Shown here: positions 31,312 to 39,361 of the stretch, in pieces | How positions within the stretch are numbered: position 1 is the first letter of the stretch | How the letters are laid out: each line of letters begins with the position of its first letter | Assembly (NCBI GenBank): GCA_035623275.1 | Contig: DASPTT010000114.1 | Location: forward strand, 1-64,000 | Origin: DASPTT01 sp035623275 | GTDB lineage: Bacteria > Actinomycetota > Acidimicrobiia > Acidimicrobiales > UBA8190 | Direction of reading: 5' to 3' | Length of the DNA stretch: 64,000 bases | Notes under the pieces: generated by a model | What the model saw: the letters and a program-made list of their open reading frames with translations, nothing else | Told to the model about the DNA's origin: nothing | Databases searched by the model: none | Made by a program: the position numbers and the translations under genes

Positions 31312-32676
31312 CTAGGCGGTGAAGATCGTCTTCACGTCGCAGAACTCACGGATGCCGTGCGTCGAGAGCTCGCGCCCGTAGCCGGAATTCTTGACGCCGC
31401 CGAAGGGAAGCTCGGGTGTGGACGCCACCATGGCGTTGACGAAGACCATCCCGGCGGCCAGGCCCTCACCGAACAAGGCGCGCTCGGCCGGGTCGTGGGT
31501 CCACACGCTGGCGCCGAGCCCGAAGTCGGTGTCGTTGGACAGCGCCAGCGCCTCCTCGGCATCCTCCACCCGGTAGAGCACGGCAACGGGACCGAAGAGC
31601 TCCTCGCGGGCCACGCGCATGGACGACGTGACCCCCGTGAGCACCGTGGGCGTGTAGTAGTAGCCGGGGCCCGCCATCGGCTCGCCGCCGCAGAGCACCG
31701 CCGCGCCCCGGGCCCGCGCGTCGGCCACGAGCTCCTCCACGTCCGAACGGCCGCCGGCGGTGGCGAGGGGGCCGACCTCGGAGCCCGGGTCCATGGGATC
31801 GCCCACGCTGAGCCCGGCCATGGCCTCGACGAAGCCCTTCTCGAAACGGTCGTAGACGTCGCGGTGCACGATGAAACGCTTGGCGGCGATGCAGCTCTGC
31901 CCGTTGTTCTGGATGCGCGCGGTCACACCCACGGAGATCGCCTTGTCCAGGTCGGCGGACGGCAGGACGACGAAGGGGTCGCTGCCGCCGAGCTCGAGCA
32001 CCGATTTCTTGATGGCCCGGCCCGCCGCCTCGGCCACCGACCGGCCCGCCGCCTCCGAGCCGGTGATCGTCACCGCCCGCACCACCGGGTCCGCGATCAG
32101 GCCGGCGACGCGTCCCGACTCCACCAGCAGCGTCTGGAAGGCGCCGGCGGGGAACCCGGCGCGGCGGAACAGGTCCTCGAGGATCAGCGCGGTCTGCGGC
32201 ACGTTGGACGCATGCTTGAGCAGGCCCACGTTCCCGGCCATGAGCGCCGGCGCGGCGAAGCGGATGACCTGCCACATCGGGAAGTTCCAGGGCATGACGG
32301 CGAGCACTGGGCCCATGGGCTGGTAGACGACCCGGCTGTCGCTGGCGGCGCTGGTGATGACCTCGTCGGCCAGGTACCCCTCGGCATGGTCGGCGTACCA
32401 GCGCAGCGTGGCCGCGCACTTGGCCACCTCTGCCTTGGCCGAGGCAAAGGTCTTGCCCATCTCGGTGGTCATCACCCGCGCGATGTCGGGCACCTCGCCC
32501 TCGAGCAGGTCGGCGGCGGCCGAGACCAGGCGGGCACGCTCTACGAAGGTCGTGCGCCGATATGCGGCGAAGGTGTCGGACGCAAGGTCGAGGCGCCGGC
32601 GCACCTCGGCGTCGTCGTAGGGGGTGAACTCCTTCTCCGTCCGCCCGGTGGCGGGATTCACGGTGGCGATGGCCAT
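31312..32676 (-). CDS. NAD(P)-dependent succinate-semialdehyde/aldehyde dehydrogenase
   Basis: 454 aa from ATG 32676 ('MAIATVNPATGRTEKEF'). ALDH motifs: 'VMPWNFPMWQVIRFAAPAL', 'TITGSEAAGRSVAE', catalytic Glu in 'VLELGGSDPFVVLPSAD', catalytic Cys in 'NNGQSCIAAKRFIVH', and 'REELFGPVAVLYRV'. It resembles the GabD1/SSADH-like enzymes of actinobacteria, which oxidise short aldehydes such as succinate semialdehyde. The substrate is not certain. It is the most upstream gene's neighbour in a leftward block with an acyl-CoA synthetase and an MFS transporter, though its 38-nt spacing may mark a separate unit. Confidence 0.92.
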   Translation of the reverse strand: MAIATVNPATGRTEKEFTPYDDAEVRRRLDLASDTFAAYRRTTFVERARLVSAAADLLEGEVPDIARVMTTEMGKTFASAKAEVAKCAATLRWYADHAEGYLADEVITSAASDSRVVYQPMGPVLAVMPWNFPMWQVIRFAAPALMAGNVGLLKHASNVPQTALILEDLFRRAGFPAGAFQTLLVESGRVAGLIADPVVRAVTITGSEAAGRSVAEAAGRAIKKSVLELGGSDPFVVLPSADLDKAISVGVTARIQNNGQSCIAAKRFIVHRDVYDRFEKGFVEAMAGLSVGDPMDPGSEVGPLATAGGRSDVEELVADARARGAAVLCGGEPMAGPGYYYTPTVLTGVTSSMRVAREELFGPVAVLYRVEDAEEALALSNDTDFGLGASVWTHDPAERALFGEGLAAGMVFVNAMVASTPELPFGGVKNSGYGRELSTHGIREFCDVKTIFTA

Positions 32677-32714
32677 GGGCCCAGCATGGCGCGACGGCAC
32701 GGCGTCTGCCTCCC

Positions 32715-34058
32715 CTACCCCCGGCCCGGCGGCTCCAGCCCGAGCTGTGCCGCGACCTGGCCCCGGCGAAGCTTGCCGGTGGCGGTGTGCGGCAGCTCGC
32801 CGACCACGAAGTAGTCCTTGGGCCGCTTGTAGGGGGCCAGCCGGGTCTCGACGTGGCGGCGCAGCGCTGCCTCGCCCACCTCGCCGACGACCGCCGCGCA
32901 GACGCGCTCGCCCCACTCCTCGTCGCGCACACCGAAGACGGCCACCTCGACCACGCCGTCGACCTCCGCCAGGGCCGCCTCCACCTCGGCCGGGTACACG
33001 TTCACGCCGCCGGAGATGACCAGGTCGTCTCGCCGGCCGTCGAGGTAGAGATACCCCTCGTCGTCGAGGCGTCCGAGGTCGCCGACGGTGAAGGCGTCGC
33101 CACGCCAGGCTGCGGCGGTCGCCGCGTCGTCGCGCCAGTACGAGAACCGGGCGAACGCCGGCGCGTGGCACCAGACGGTCCCGTCGGGGTCGACCGCCAG
33201 GCGCCGTCCCGGGCGGGCCCGGCCGACCGTGCCCGGGTGCGCCACCCATTCGTCGGGCCCGCACACCGTGAACTGCCCCTCGGTCGACCCGTAGAACTCC
33301 CAGAGCGCGCCGGGCCGGGTGCGCGCCAGTGCCGCATGCTTGAGCGCGGGAGGGCAGTGCGACCCGGCATGGACGAGCAGCCGCAGCGACGAGAGCCCCT
33401 CGGGTGCGCCGGGATGACGCAGCAGCCGCCCGAGCGCGGTCGGCGCCATGAACGTGGTCGTCGGGTGGTGCTCGGCGATCGCGTCGAGCGCGAGTGCGGC
33501 GTCGAAACCGGAGAGGACGACCAGCCGGCCGCCGCGCAGCAGCGTCCCGGCGGCGAAGCGAACCGACACCGAGTGGTACATGGGCGAGCACACGAGGTGG
33601 ACGTCGGACTCGTCGAACCCCCACAGGTCCGCCTCGTCCTCGAACAGTGCTCGGGCATCCCCGTCGTCGAGCAGCCCACTCCACACGCCCTTGGCGCGGC
33701 CCGTGGTCCCCGACGTGTAGTGCATCGGCCGCGCCAAAGGGTAGGGCGCCAGCTCCACGGGCCGGTGGCGCCCGCCGAGGAGCGCGCCGAGACCCGCCTC
33801 GTCCTCGATGACCAGGCACGGCTCGGCGTCGGCGAGGAGCGCGGCGCGCTCGGCGGGAACCAGCGTGGCGTTGAGCAACACGGGGACCACGCCGCGACGG
33901 AGCGCGCCGAGGGCGCACACCAGCAGCGCGGCCGACGACCCGAGGCAGAAGGCGATCCGCTCCCCCACCCCGATGCCCATGGCCTCGAGCCCACCGGCGG
34001 CGCGGCGCTGTGCCTCCTCCGCCGGCCCCGGGTCTAGGACCTCGACGCGCGCGGTCAC
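32715..34058 (-). CDS. AMP-binding acyl-CoA synthetase
   Basis: 447 aa from GTG 34058, which overlaps the MFS stop as GTGA. P-loop 'MHYTSGTTGRAKGVWSG', A5 'WEFYGSTEGQFTV', A7 'YLYLDGRRDDLVISGGVNVY', and a C-terminal Lys in 'HTATGKLRRGQVA'. It adenylates a carboxylic acid and transfers it to CoA. It is shorter than the usual 500-550 aa, lacking part of the N-terminal subdomain. The translational link to an MFS exporter suggests a shared substrate, possibly a fatty or aromatic acid. Confidence 0.9.
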   Translation of the reverse strand: MTARVEVLDPGPAEEAQRRAAGGLEAMGIGVGERIAFCLGSSAALLVCALGALRRGVVPVLLNATLVPAERAALLADAEPCLVIEDEAGLGALLGGRHRPVELAPYPLARPMHYTSGTTGRAKGVWSGLLDDGDARALFEDEADLWGFDESDVHLVCSPMYHSVSVRFAAGTLLRGGRLVVLSGFDAALALDAIAEHHPTTTFMAPTALGRLLRHPGAPEGLSSLRLLVHAGSHCPPALKHAALARTRPGALWEFYGSTEGQFTVCGPDEWVAHPGTVGRARPGRRLAVDPDGTVWCHAPAFARFSYWRDDAATAAAWRGDAFTVGDLGRLDDEGYLYLDGRRDDLVISGGVNVYPAEVEAALAEVDGVVEVAVFGVRDEEWGERVCAAVVGEVGEAALRRHVETRLAPYKRPKDYFVVGELPHTATGKLRRGQVAAQLGLEPPGRG

Positions 34059-35359
34059 AAACCGGACGGCGCCGGCGCGGGCTCGACGGCACCCTCGTCG
34101 GTGCCGACACCGGCGGCGCCCGCGGGTGCTCCGGCCTCCGGGTCCTCCAGCGCGGCGAACACGCTGCGGCGGAGCCAGCCCACCGCCACCATGACGGCGA
34201 GCAGGCCGACGCCTGCGGCCACGGTGACGGTGCGGATGCCCACGGAGCGGGCGAGGGCACCCTCCAGGACCAGCCCGATCGGGTAGATGGTGCCGAGCGC
34301 CATCATGTAGAGACCGAGGATGCGGCCGCGTGCCGCATCGGGTGCACGCAGCTGGACGACCGTGCTCAACCCCGAGAGCACCCCGATGTAGCAGCCGCCC
34401 ACCACCACGATGGCCAACGCGGCCGCCCACAGCGACGGGGCCAGCCCGTAGCACACGAGCGCGACCGGGAACGCGAAGAGGGCGCGCACGAGCAGGCGGC
34501 GACGGCCGAGCGCGAGGGCCAAGGGGGCGAGGGCGAGCGCGCCGACGACCGCGCCGATCCCCTGCCCCGTGACGAGCACGGCCGTGCCGGCGGCCGCCCT
34601 GTGCACGTGCAGCCCTTCGATGGCCACGGCCGGGACGAGACCGATGAAGGGCGACCCGATGAGCGCCACCACCGCGATCAACCCGATGGCGTTCCGGCAT
34701 CCGGGTTCGCCCATCGCCACCCGAGCGCCGGCGGCGATGCGCGAGAAGATGCCCTCGTCCGGCGCAGTCGGCACATGGCGCGGCAGGCGGACGAACATCA
34801 ACGCCACGACGACGGCGCCGAACGACACCGCGTTGATGGCGAAGGCCAAGGAGGCGGAGCCGGCCACCATGATGATCCCGGCCAGCGCGGGCCCGACGAC
34901 ACGGCCGAGGTTGAACTGGGCGGAGGACAGGGAGACCGCGGCCAGCAGGTCGTCGCGCTCGACGAGGTCGGGCAGCATGGCCTGGTACGAGGGGAACCCG
35001 AGCGCGGCGGCGACGCCGCCGAGGAATGCGAGGGCCACCATGGCGGAGGGGCCGGCATGCTTGGCCGCGAGCACCGCCAGGCCGGCGGCGAAGGCCGCCT
35101 CGAACACGGTGGTCACGATGAGCCACCGGCGCCGGTCGAGTCGATCGGCGAGCGCGCCCCCGACCGGGGAGAGCAGGCCCATCGGGACGAAGGCGGCCGC
35201 GGCGACGAGGCCGGTCCACAGCGGGTCGTGGGTCCGCAGCGTCACGACCACGCCGAGGGCGACGGTCTGCACCCACGAGCCGATGTTGGACACGAGCGCG
35301 GCCGACCAGACCAGGGCGAAGTTGCGCGAGTGAAGCGGCCGCAGCGACGACAAGGCCAC
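34055..35359 (-). CDS. MFS transporter (EntS/MFS_3-like)
   Basis: 434 aa, 12 membrane helices. The N-terminal 'LRPLHSRNFALVWSAALVSN' and 'GSWVQTVALGVVV' are typical of the MFS_3/EntS exporters. The loop 2-3 motif is 'GGALADRLDRRRWLI' and there is a central loop 'RLPRHVPTAPDEGIFSRI'. The C-terminal tail is Ala/Pro/Glu-rich. The GTG start is preceded by TAGCCT with 6 nt between, so the mRNA is probably leaderless. Exports a small molecule; substrate unknown. Confidence 0.88.
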   Translation of the reverse strand: MALSSLRPLHSRNFALVWSAALVSNIGSWVQTVALGVVVTLRTHDPLWTGLVAAAAFVPMGLLSPVGGALADRLDRRRWLIVTTVFEAAFAAGLAVLAAKHAGPSAMVALAFLGGVAAALGFPSYQAMLPDLVERDDLLAAVSLSSAQFNLGRVVGPALAGIIMVAGSASLAFAINAVSFGAVVVALMFVRLPRHVPTAPDEGIFSRIAAGARVAMGEPGCRNAIGLIAVVALIGSPFIGLVPAVAIEGLHVHRAAAGTAVLVTGQGIGAVVGALALAPLALALGRRRLLVRALFAFPVALVCYGLAPSLWAAALAIVVVGGCYIGVLSGLSTVVQLRAPDAARGRILGLYMMALGTIYPIGLVLEGALARSVGIRTVTVAAGVGLLAVMVAVGWLRRSVFAALEDPEAGAPAGAAGVGTDEGAVEPAPAPSGL

Positions 35360-35427
35360 GGACGGAGGCTACCGCCCGTCCCCGGGCCGTCCGCCGGCTC
35401 CACCCGACGGGTGCGACAATTGGGACC

Positions 35428-36231
35428 ATGACACCCGGGGCGACGGCACAACGGCGCGAGGTCGAGCGGGCACGACGGCGCGTGGCCGGGGCCCGCCGGG
35501 TGGTGGTCCTCACGGGGGCGGGGATCTCGACCGACTCTGGCATCCCGGATTTCCGCGGCCCCAACGGGGTGTGGACGAAGAACCCCGAGGCCGAGAAGAT
35601 GGCGACGCTCCAGGTCTACATGTCCGACCCCGAGGTCCGACGCCGCGCATGGCGGCAGCGCCTGGAATCGCCGACCTGGCAGGCCAGGCCCAACGCCGGG
35701 CACCTCGCCCTCGTGGACCTCGAGCGCGCCGGTGTCCTCGACACCATCGTCACCCAGAACATCGACGGGCTCCACCAGGCCGCGGGGTCCGACCCCGGAC
35801 GGATCGTGGAGATCCACGGCACCATGCGCGAGGTCGCCTGTTTGGCCTGCGGCAACCGGACGCCGATGCCGGCGATCCTCGAGCGGGTGGCTGACGGCGA
35901 AGAGGATCCCCCGTGCACCGCGCCCGGGCCGTCGGGCGCACCCTGCGGTGGGATCCTCAAGTCGGCGACCATCAGCTTCGGCCAGGCCCTGGTGGCCGAG
36001 GACCTCGAGCGCGCCCATGAGGCGGCGCTCCGCTGCGACCTGCTCCTGGCCGTCGGCTCGACGCTGTCGGTGTACCCGGCGGCCGGTCTCGTCCCGACCG
36101 CCTTCCAGGCGGGTGCGCCGGTGGTGATCGTCAACGGCGGGCCCACCGAGTTCGACGAGATCGCGGACGTCGTGGTCAGGGGCGAGATCAGCGGGGTCCT
36201 CCCGGCCATCGTGGCCGGGGGATTGGAGTGA
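35428..36231 (+). CDS. Sir2-type NAD-dependent protein deacylase
   Basis: 267 aa. 'VVVLTGAGISTDSGIPDFRG' (NAD-binding), 'TQNIDGLHQAAGSDPGRIVE' with catalytic His in 'EIHGTMREV', Zn ligands in 'ACLACGNRT' and 'PPCTAPGPSGAPCGG', 'LLLAVGSTLSVYPAAGL' and 'VIVNGGPTEFDEIADVVV'. It removes acyl groups from lysines with NAD+ consumption. A GACAAT hexamer 7 nt before the ATG suggests a leaderless transcript. Close spacing to the SRPBCC gene (3 nt) makes an operon. Confidence 0.95.
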   Translation: MTPGATAQRREVERARRRVAGARRVVVLTGAGISTDSGIPDFRGPNGVWTKNPEAEKMATLQVYMSDPEVRRRAWRQRLESPTWQARPNAGHLALVDLERAGVLDTIVTQNIDGLHQAAGSDPGRIVEIHGTMREVACLACGNRTPMPAILERVADGEEDPPCTAPGPSGAPCGGILKSATISFGQALVAEDLERAHEAALRCDLLLAVGSTLSVYPAAGLVPTAFQAGAPVVIVNGGPTEFDEIADVVVRGEISGVLPAIVAGGLE

Positions 36232-36234
36232 CCG

Positions 36235-36681
36235 ATGGAGAAGGCCTACGAGATCTACATCCGCACGACGCCCGAGCGGCTGTGGGAGGCGATCACCGAC
36301 CCCGAGATCCGGGGCAAGTACATGTTCGGCAACTGGGTGCGCTCGGAGTGGACGCCGGGTGCTCGCATCGAGCTGGGCAACCCGAGAGCGCCGGGGCTAC
36401 TCGGCGAGGGCGAGGTGCTCGAGATCGACCCGCCCCGCCGGCTCGTGCACACCATGGTGGCCCTGTGGAGCGACGAGGTCCGCTCGGAGGGCGCCTCACG
36501 GGTGACGTGGGAGATCGAGCCGGTGGCCGACTCCTGCCGACTGACCTTGGTCCACGATCAGCTCCGCGACGGGGCCAACGCCGAGCTCTACGGCGGCTGG
36601 CCCATGATCCTCTCGGGCCTCAAGACCTGGCTCGAGACCGGTGAGGTCCTGACCACGCCGGGTTCCCTGCGCTACGGCTGA
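36235..36681 (+). CDS. SRPBCC/AHSA1 domain protein
   Basis: 148 aa. 'YEIYIRTTPERLWEAITDPE' and 'VRSEWTPGARIELGNP' open the START-like fold. 'GEGEVLEIDPPRRLVHTMVA' and 'SRVTWEIEPVADSCRLTLVH' follow, with a final helix ('GGWPMILSGLKTWLETGEVL') typical of Activator of Hsp90 ATPase homolog 1-like proteins. They bind hydrophobic ligands; the role here is unknown. It follows sir2 after 3 nt. Confidence 0.88.
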   Translation: MEKAYEIYIRTTPERLWEAITDPEIRGKYMFGNWVRSEWTPGARIELGNPRAPGLLGEGEVLEIDPPRRLVHTMVALWSDEVRSEGASRVTWEIEPVADSCRLTLVHDQLRDGANAELYGGWPMILSGLKTWLETGEVLTTPGSLRYG

Positions 36682-36770
36682 TCCCTTCCGCACGTCCGGC
36701 CGTCGTCCGGCGGGACGCCCCGAGCTCCCGGTCGTGGCATCGTTGAGGAAGCTGTCGCTCGGGGGGTGCC

Positions 36771-37688
36771 ATGCCAGACGAAGGTGTTCTCGACCCGTGG
36801 GTCGCCGAGTGGCTGGAGGCGAATCCGCTCCCAGTGGACGATTTCTCTCCCGAGATCCTCCGCCTCGCGCGAGGCGGGTACGAGTTCCCGGTGACCCGCG
36901 AGATCGCCAAGGTGCACGACGACACCGTTGCCGGGGTGCCGGTGCGCGTCTACGAGCACGCAACCGCACCAACCGGTCTCGTCGTGTACTTCCACGGCGG
37001 TGGATGGTGCATCGGAAGCGTCTCGCTCATGGACAACGTGGCCCGCGAGCTGGCATTCACCACCGGCGCGGCGGTCGTCTCCGTCGAGTACCGGCTGGCG
37101 CCCGAGCATCCGTATCCGGCGGGGCTGGACGACTGCGAGGCCGTCACCCGATGGGCGCTGGCGAACACGCCGGCGTTCGGTGCACCCGAGGGGTCGGTGA
37201 TCGTGGCCGGGGAGAGTGCCGGAGGCAACCTCGCCGCGGCCGTGACCTTGCGGCTCCGCGACGCCGGGGCGACGCCACGGCTGGCAGGCCAGATCCTCGT
37301 CTATCCGGCGCTCGACGCCCACGGCTCGGCTCACGAGTCGAGGCGCACCTTCACGGGCCTCGTCATCTCGGAGAAGACCGGCCAGTGGTTCTGGGACTCC
37401 TACGCCGGCGGGCGCGACATCGACCATGACCCCCTGGCCGTGCCGCTGCACGCCACGACGCTCGAGGACCTCCCCCCGGCGCTGCTCGTTCTCGGAGGCT
37501 GCGATTTCCTCCGTGACGAAGGCCGGGCGTACACGCGACGGCTCAGGGATGCGGGCGTCGACGCGCAAGAGGTGTGCTTCGCCGGGCAGCCCCACGGGTT
37601 CGTGAACCTCGGATTCCCTGCCGCCCAGGGCGCCTTCGACGCGATCGGCACGTGGACGCGCCGCCTGCTCGGCATCGGCGCGGCATAG
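36771..37688 (+). CDS. Alpha/beta hydrolase, hormone-sensitive-lipase family esterase
   Basis: 305 aa. Oxyanion-hole 'VVYFHGGGWCIGS', then 'SVEYRLAPEHPYPAGLDDC', nucleophile elbow 'VAGESAGGNLAAAV', catalytic Asp in 'GCDFLRDEGRAY' and His in 'GQPHGFVNLGF', all family IV features. It hydrolyses short acyl esters. A long G-run ending 4 nt before the ATG may serve as Shine-Dalgarno. Stands alone after the sir2 unit. Confidence 0.93.
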   Translation: MPDEGVLDPWVAEWLEANPLPVDDFSPEILRLARGGYEFPVTREIAKVHDDTVAGVPVRVYEHATAPTGLVVYFHGGGWCIGSVSLMDNVARELAFTTGAAVVSVEYRLAPEHPYPAGLDDCEAVTRWALANTPAFGAPEGSVIVAGESAGGNLAAAVTLRLRDAGATPRLAGQILVYPALDAHGSAHESRRTFTGLVISEKTGQWFWDSYAGGRDIDHDPLAVPLHATTLEDLPPALLVLGGCDFLRDEGRAYTRRLRDAGVDAQEVCFAGQPHGFVNLGFPAAQGAFDAIGTWTRRLLGIGAA

Positions 37689-37766
37689 CCAACGCCGCGA
37701 GCGATCGGGGTCCCGTCGCCGTGCCCACCTCGAAGGGCCGCCGGCACGAGGCCGGACGCGGGTTCC

Positions 37767-37895
37767 TCAGCCGCCGCTCGAGGAGGCGCGCTTGCGCTTG
37801 CGCCGCGGGCGCAGCGCGAACCACCAGATGCTGATCACCGTGCCGACGACACCGACGCCCGCCGCGACACCCTTCGCCTTCTTCCCGGGGCTCAC
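37767..37895 (-). CDS. Small basic single-span membrane protein
   Basis: 42 residues from GTG 37895: 'SPGKKAKGVAAGVGVVGTVI' then 'SIWWFALRPRRKRKRASS'. One hydrophobic helix ends in Trp-Trp and a strongly basic tail, consistent with positive-inside anchoring. TAGGGT lies 7 nt before the GTG (leaderless layout). Too short for a family match by eye. Function unknown. Confidence 0.5.
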   Translation of the reverse strand: MSPGKKAKGVAAGVGVVGTVISIWWFALRPRRKRKRASSSGG

Positions 37896-37918
37896 GGCGA
37901 CGACCCTACCCGCGCCGG

Positions 37919-39328
37919 TCAGGCCTTGAACTGCAGGTCGCCGTAGCGGACCAAGAGCTCCTCGACCGTGCCGCGGGTCTTGACCGCCCCCGTCATGCCG
38001 TAGATGGGCGCCATGGTCCCGGTGGCCGCGGGGTTCTCCCGGACGGCGATCGTGGACGACCGCAGGTCGGCCAGGAACCGGTCCGCCACGCCCGGGCGGC
38101 AGTGACGCAGGGTCACGCACAGATGGAAGGCGGCGGGATTCTGCAGGCCGTTGAGCGCCCATCCCCGGTGCCCCATCTCGTCCATGACCGCGTAGACGTC
38201 GAGCTCGTCGGAGCCCACGGCGACGACCCACAGGGGGTCCCCGAGGACGTGGAGCCCGGTGATCTCGCCGATGCCCTTCTTGACGGCGGCGGCGGTCTCG
38301 AGCACCGCCTTGCTCGCCACCATGTAGCCCTCCTCGCCGAACGCCAGCATCGCCGCCCAGCACTCGGCGGTCAGCCCGCCGGGGCGGCTGCCGGCGAAGG
38401 TCGGCGAGTAGTACAGCCCGCCCATCCACGTCGCCGTCCGGTAGTACTGATAGCGGCGGAGCTCCGGCGTCCGGTAGAGCACGACCGAGGTGCCCTTGGC
38501 CGCGTAGCCGAACTTGTGGGTGTCGGCCGACATCGTCGTCACGCCGGGCACCCGGAAGTCGAACGGCGGCACCGGGTAGCCCAGGCGCTCGGCGAACGGC
38601 AGCACGAACCCCCCGAGACAGCAGTCGACGTGCATGCCGATCTTGTTCTTCTTGGCCAGCGCGGCCAGCTCCTCGATGGGGTCGATCACACCGTGGGGGA
38701 AGCCGGGCGCCGAGCCCACCAGGGCGATCGTCTTGCCGGTGACGAGCTTGCCCGCGGCGTAGGCGTCCGCGCGGTAGTCAGGGTCGAGGGGCACCGGGAC
38801 GGCCCGGATGCCGAAGTACTGCGCGGCCTTGTCGAAGGCGGCGTGGGCGCTGCGCGGGACGAGGATCTCGGGGTCGGTGATGCCCTTGGTCTCGCGCGCC
38901 CAGTCCCGGTAGGCCTTCATGGCGAGGAGGATCGACTCGGTGCCCCCCGACGACACCGTGCCGCAGACGGAGGCGACCCCGTCCTCCCCGCCGCCGAGCA
39001 GCGACGCCGTCATGGCCACGATCTCGGCCTCGTACTTCACCGCGCTCGGCCACAGCTCGGGGTGCAGGGGGTTCGCCTGGGAGGTGATGGCGTAGGCCTC
39101 GTTGAGGAAGGCCACGTGGTCCGCACCGCCGTGGTAGACGGCGCCCGAAGCGAACCCGTCGCGCCACTTGGCCTCCTCCTGCGCGGCGAGCTCCCGCATC
39201 TCGCGCAGGATCTCCTGGCGGTCGCGGCCGGTGGCGGGCAGCTCCCGGTACACCTTGTGCGTCTCGCGATACGGCCGGAGCTCCGCCTCCAGCGCATCGA
39301 TCACGACGTCGAGGTCGGACGAGTCCAT
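37919..39328 (-). CDS. PLP-dependent decarboxylase/aldolase, sphingosine-1-phosphate-lyase-like
   Basis: 469 aa from ATG 39328 with an AGGGGGGCAGGG tract before it. Group II PLP fold: 'GTVSSGGTESILLAMKAYRD', 'HAAFDKAAQYFGIRAVPVPL', 'IGMHVDCCLGGFVLPFAERL' and the Schiff-base Lys in 'SADTHKFGYAAKGTSVVLYR' (about residue 270). The HK-G-A-KGTS pattern and 'RRYQYYRTATWMGGLYYSPT' favour S1P-lyase-like enzymes over glutamate decarboxylase. These cleave phosphorylated long-chain bases to an aldehyde and phosphoethanolamine. The substrate in this organism is not established. Confidence 0.85.
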   Translation of the reverse strand: MDSSDLDVVIDALEAELRPYRETHKVYRELPATGRDRQEILREMRELAAQEEAKWRDGFASGAVYHGGADHVAFLNEAYAITSQANPLHPELWPSAVKYEAEIVAMTASLLGGGEDGVASVCGTVSSGGTESILLAMKAYRDWARETKGITDPEILVPRSAHAAFDKAAQYFGIRAVPVPLDPDYRADAYAAGKLVTGKTIALVGSAPGFPHGVIDPIEELAALAKKNKIGMHVDCCLGGFVLPFAERLGYPVPPFDFRVPGVTTMSADTHKFGYAAKGTSVVLYRTPELRRYQYYRTATWMGGLYYSPTFAGSRPGGLTAECWAAMLAFGEEGYMVASKAVLETAAAVKKGIGEITGLHVLGDPLWVVAVGSDELDVYAVMDEMGHRGWALNGLQNPAAFHLCVTLRHCRPGVADRFLADLRSSTIAVRENPAATGTMAPIYGMTGAVKTRGTVEELLVRYGDLQFKA

Positions 39329-39361
39329 GCCCTGCCCCCCTGCTCGCAAAGGCGGCCCGGC

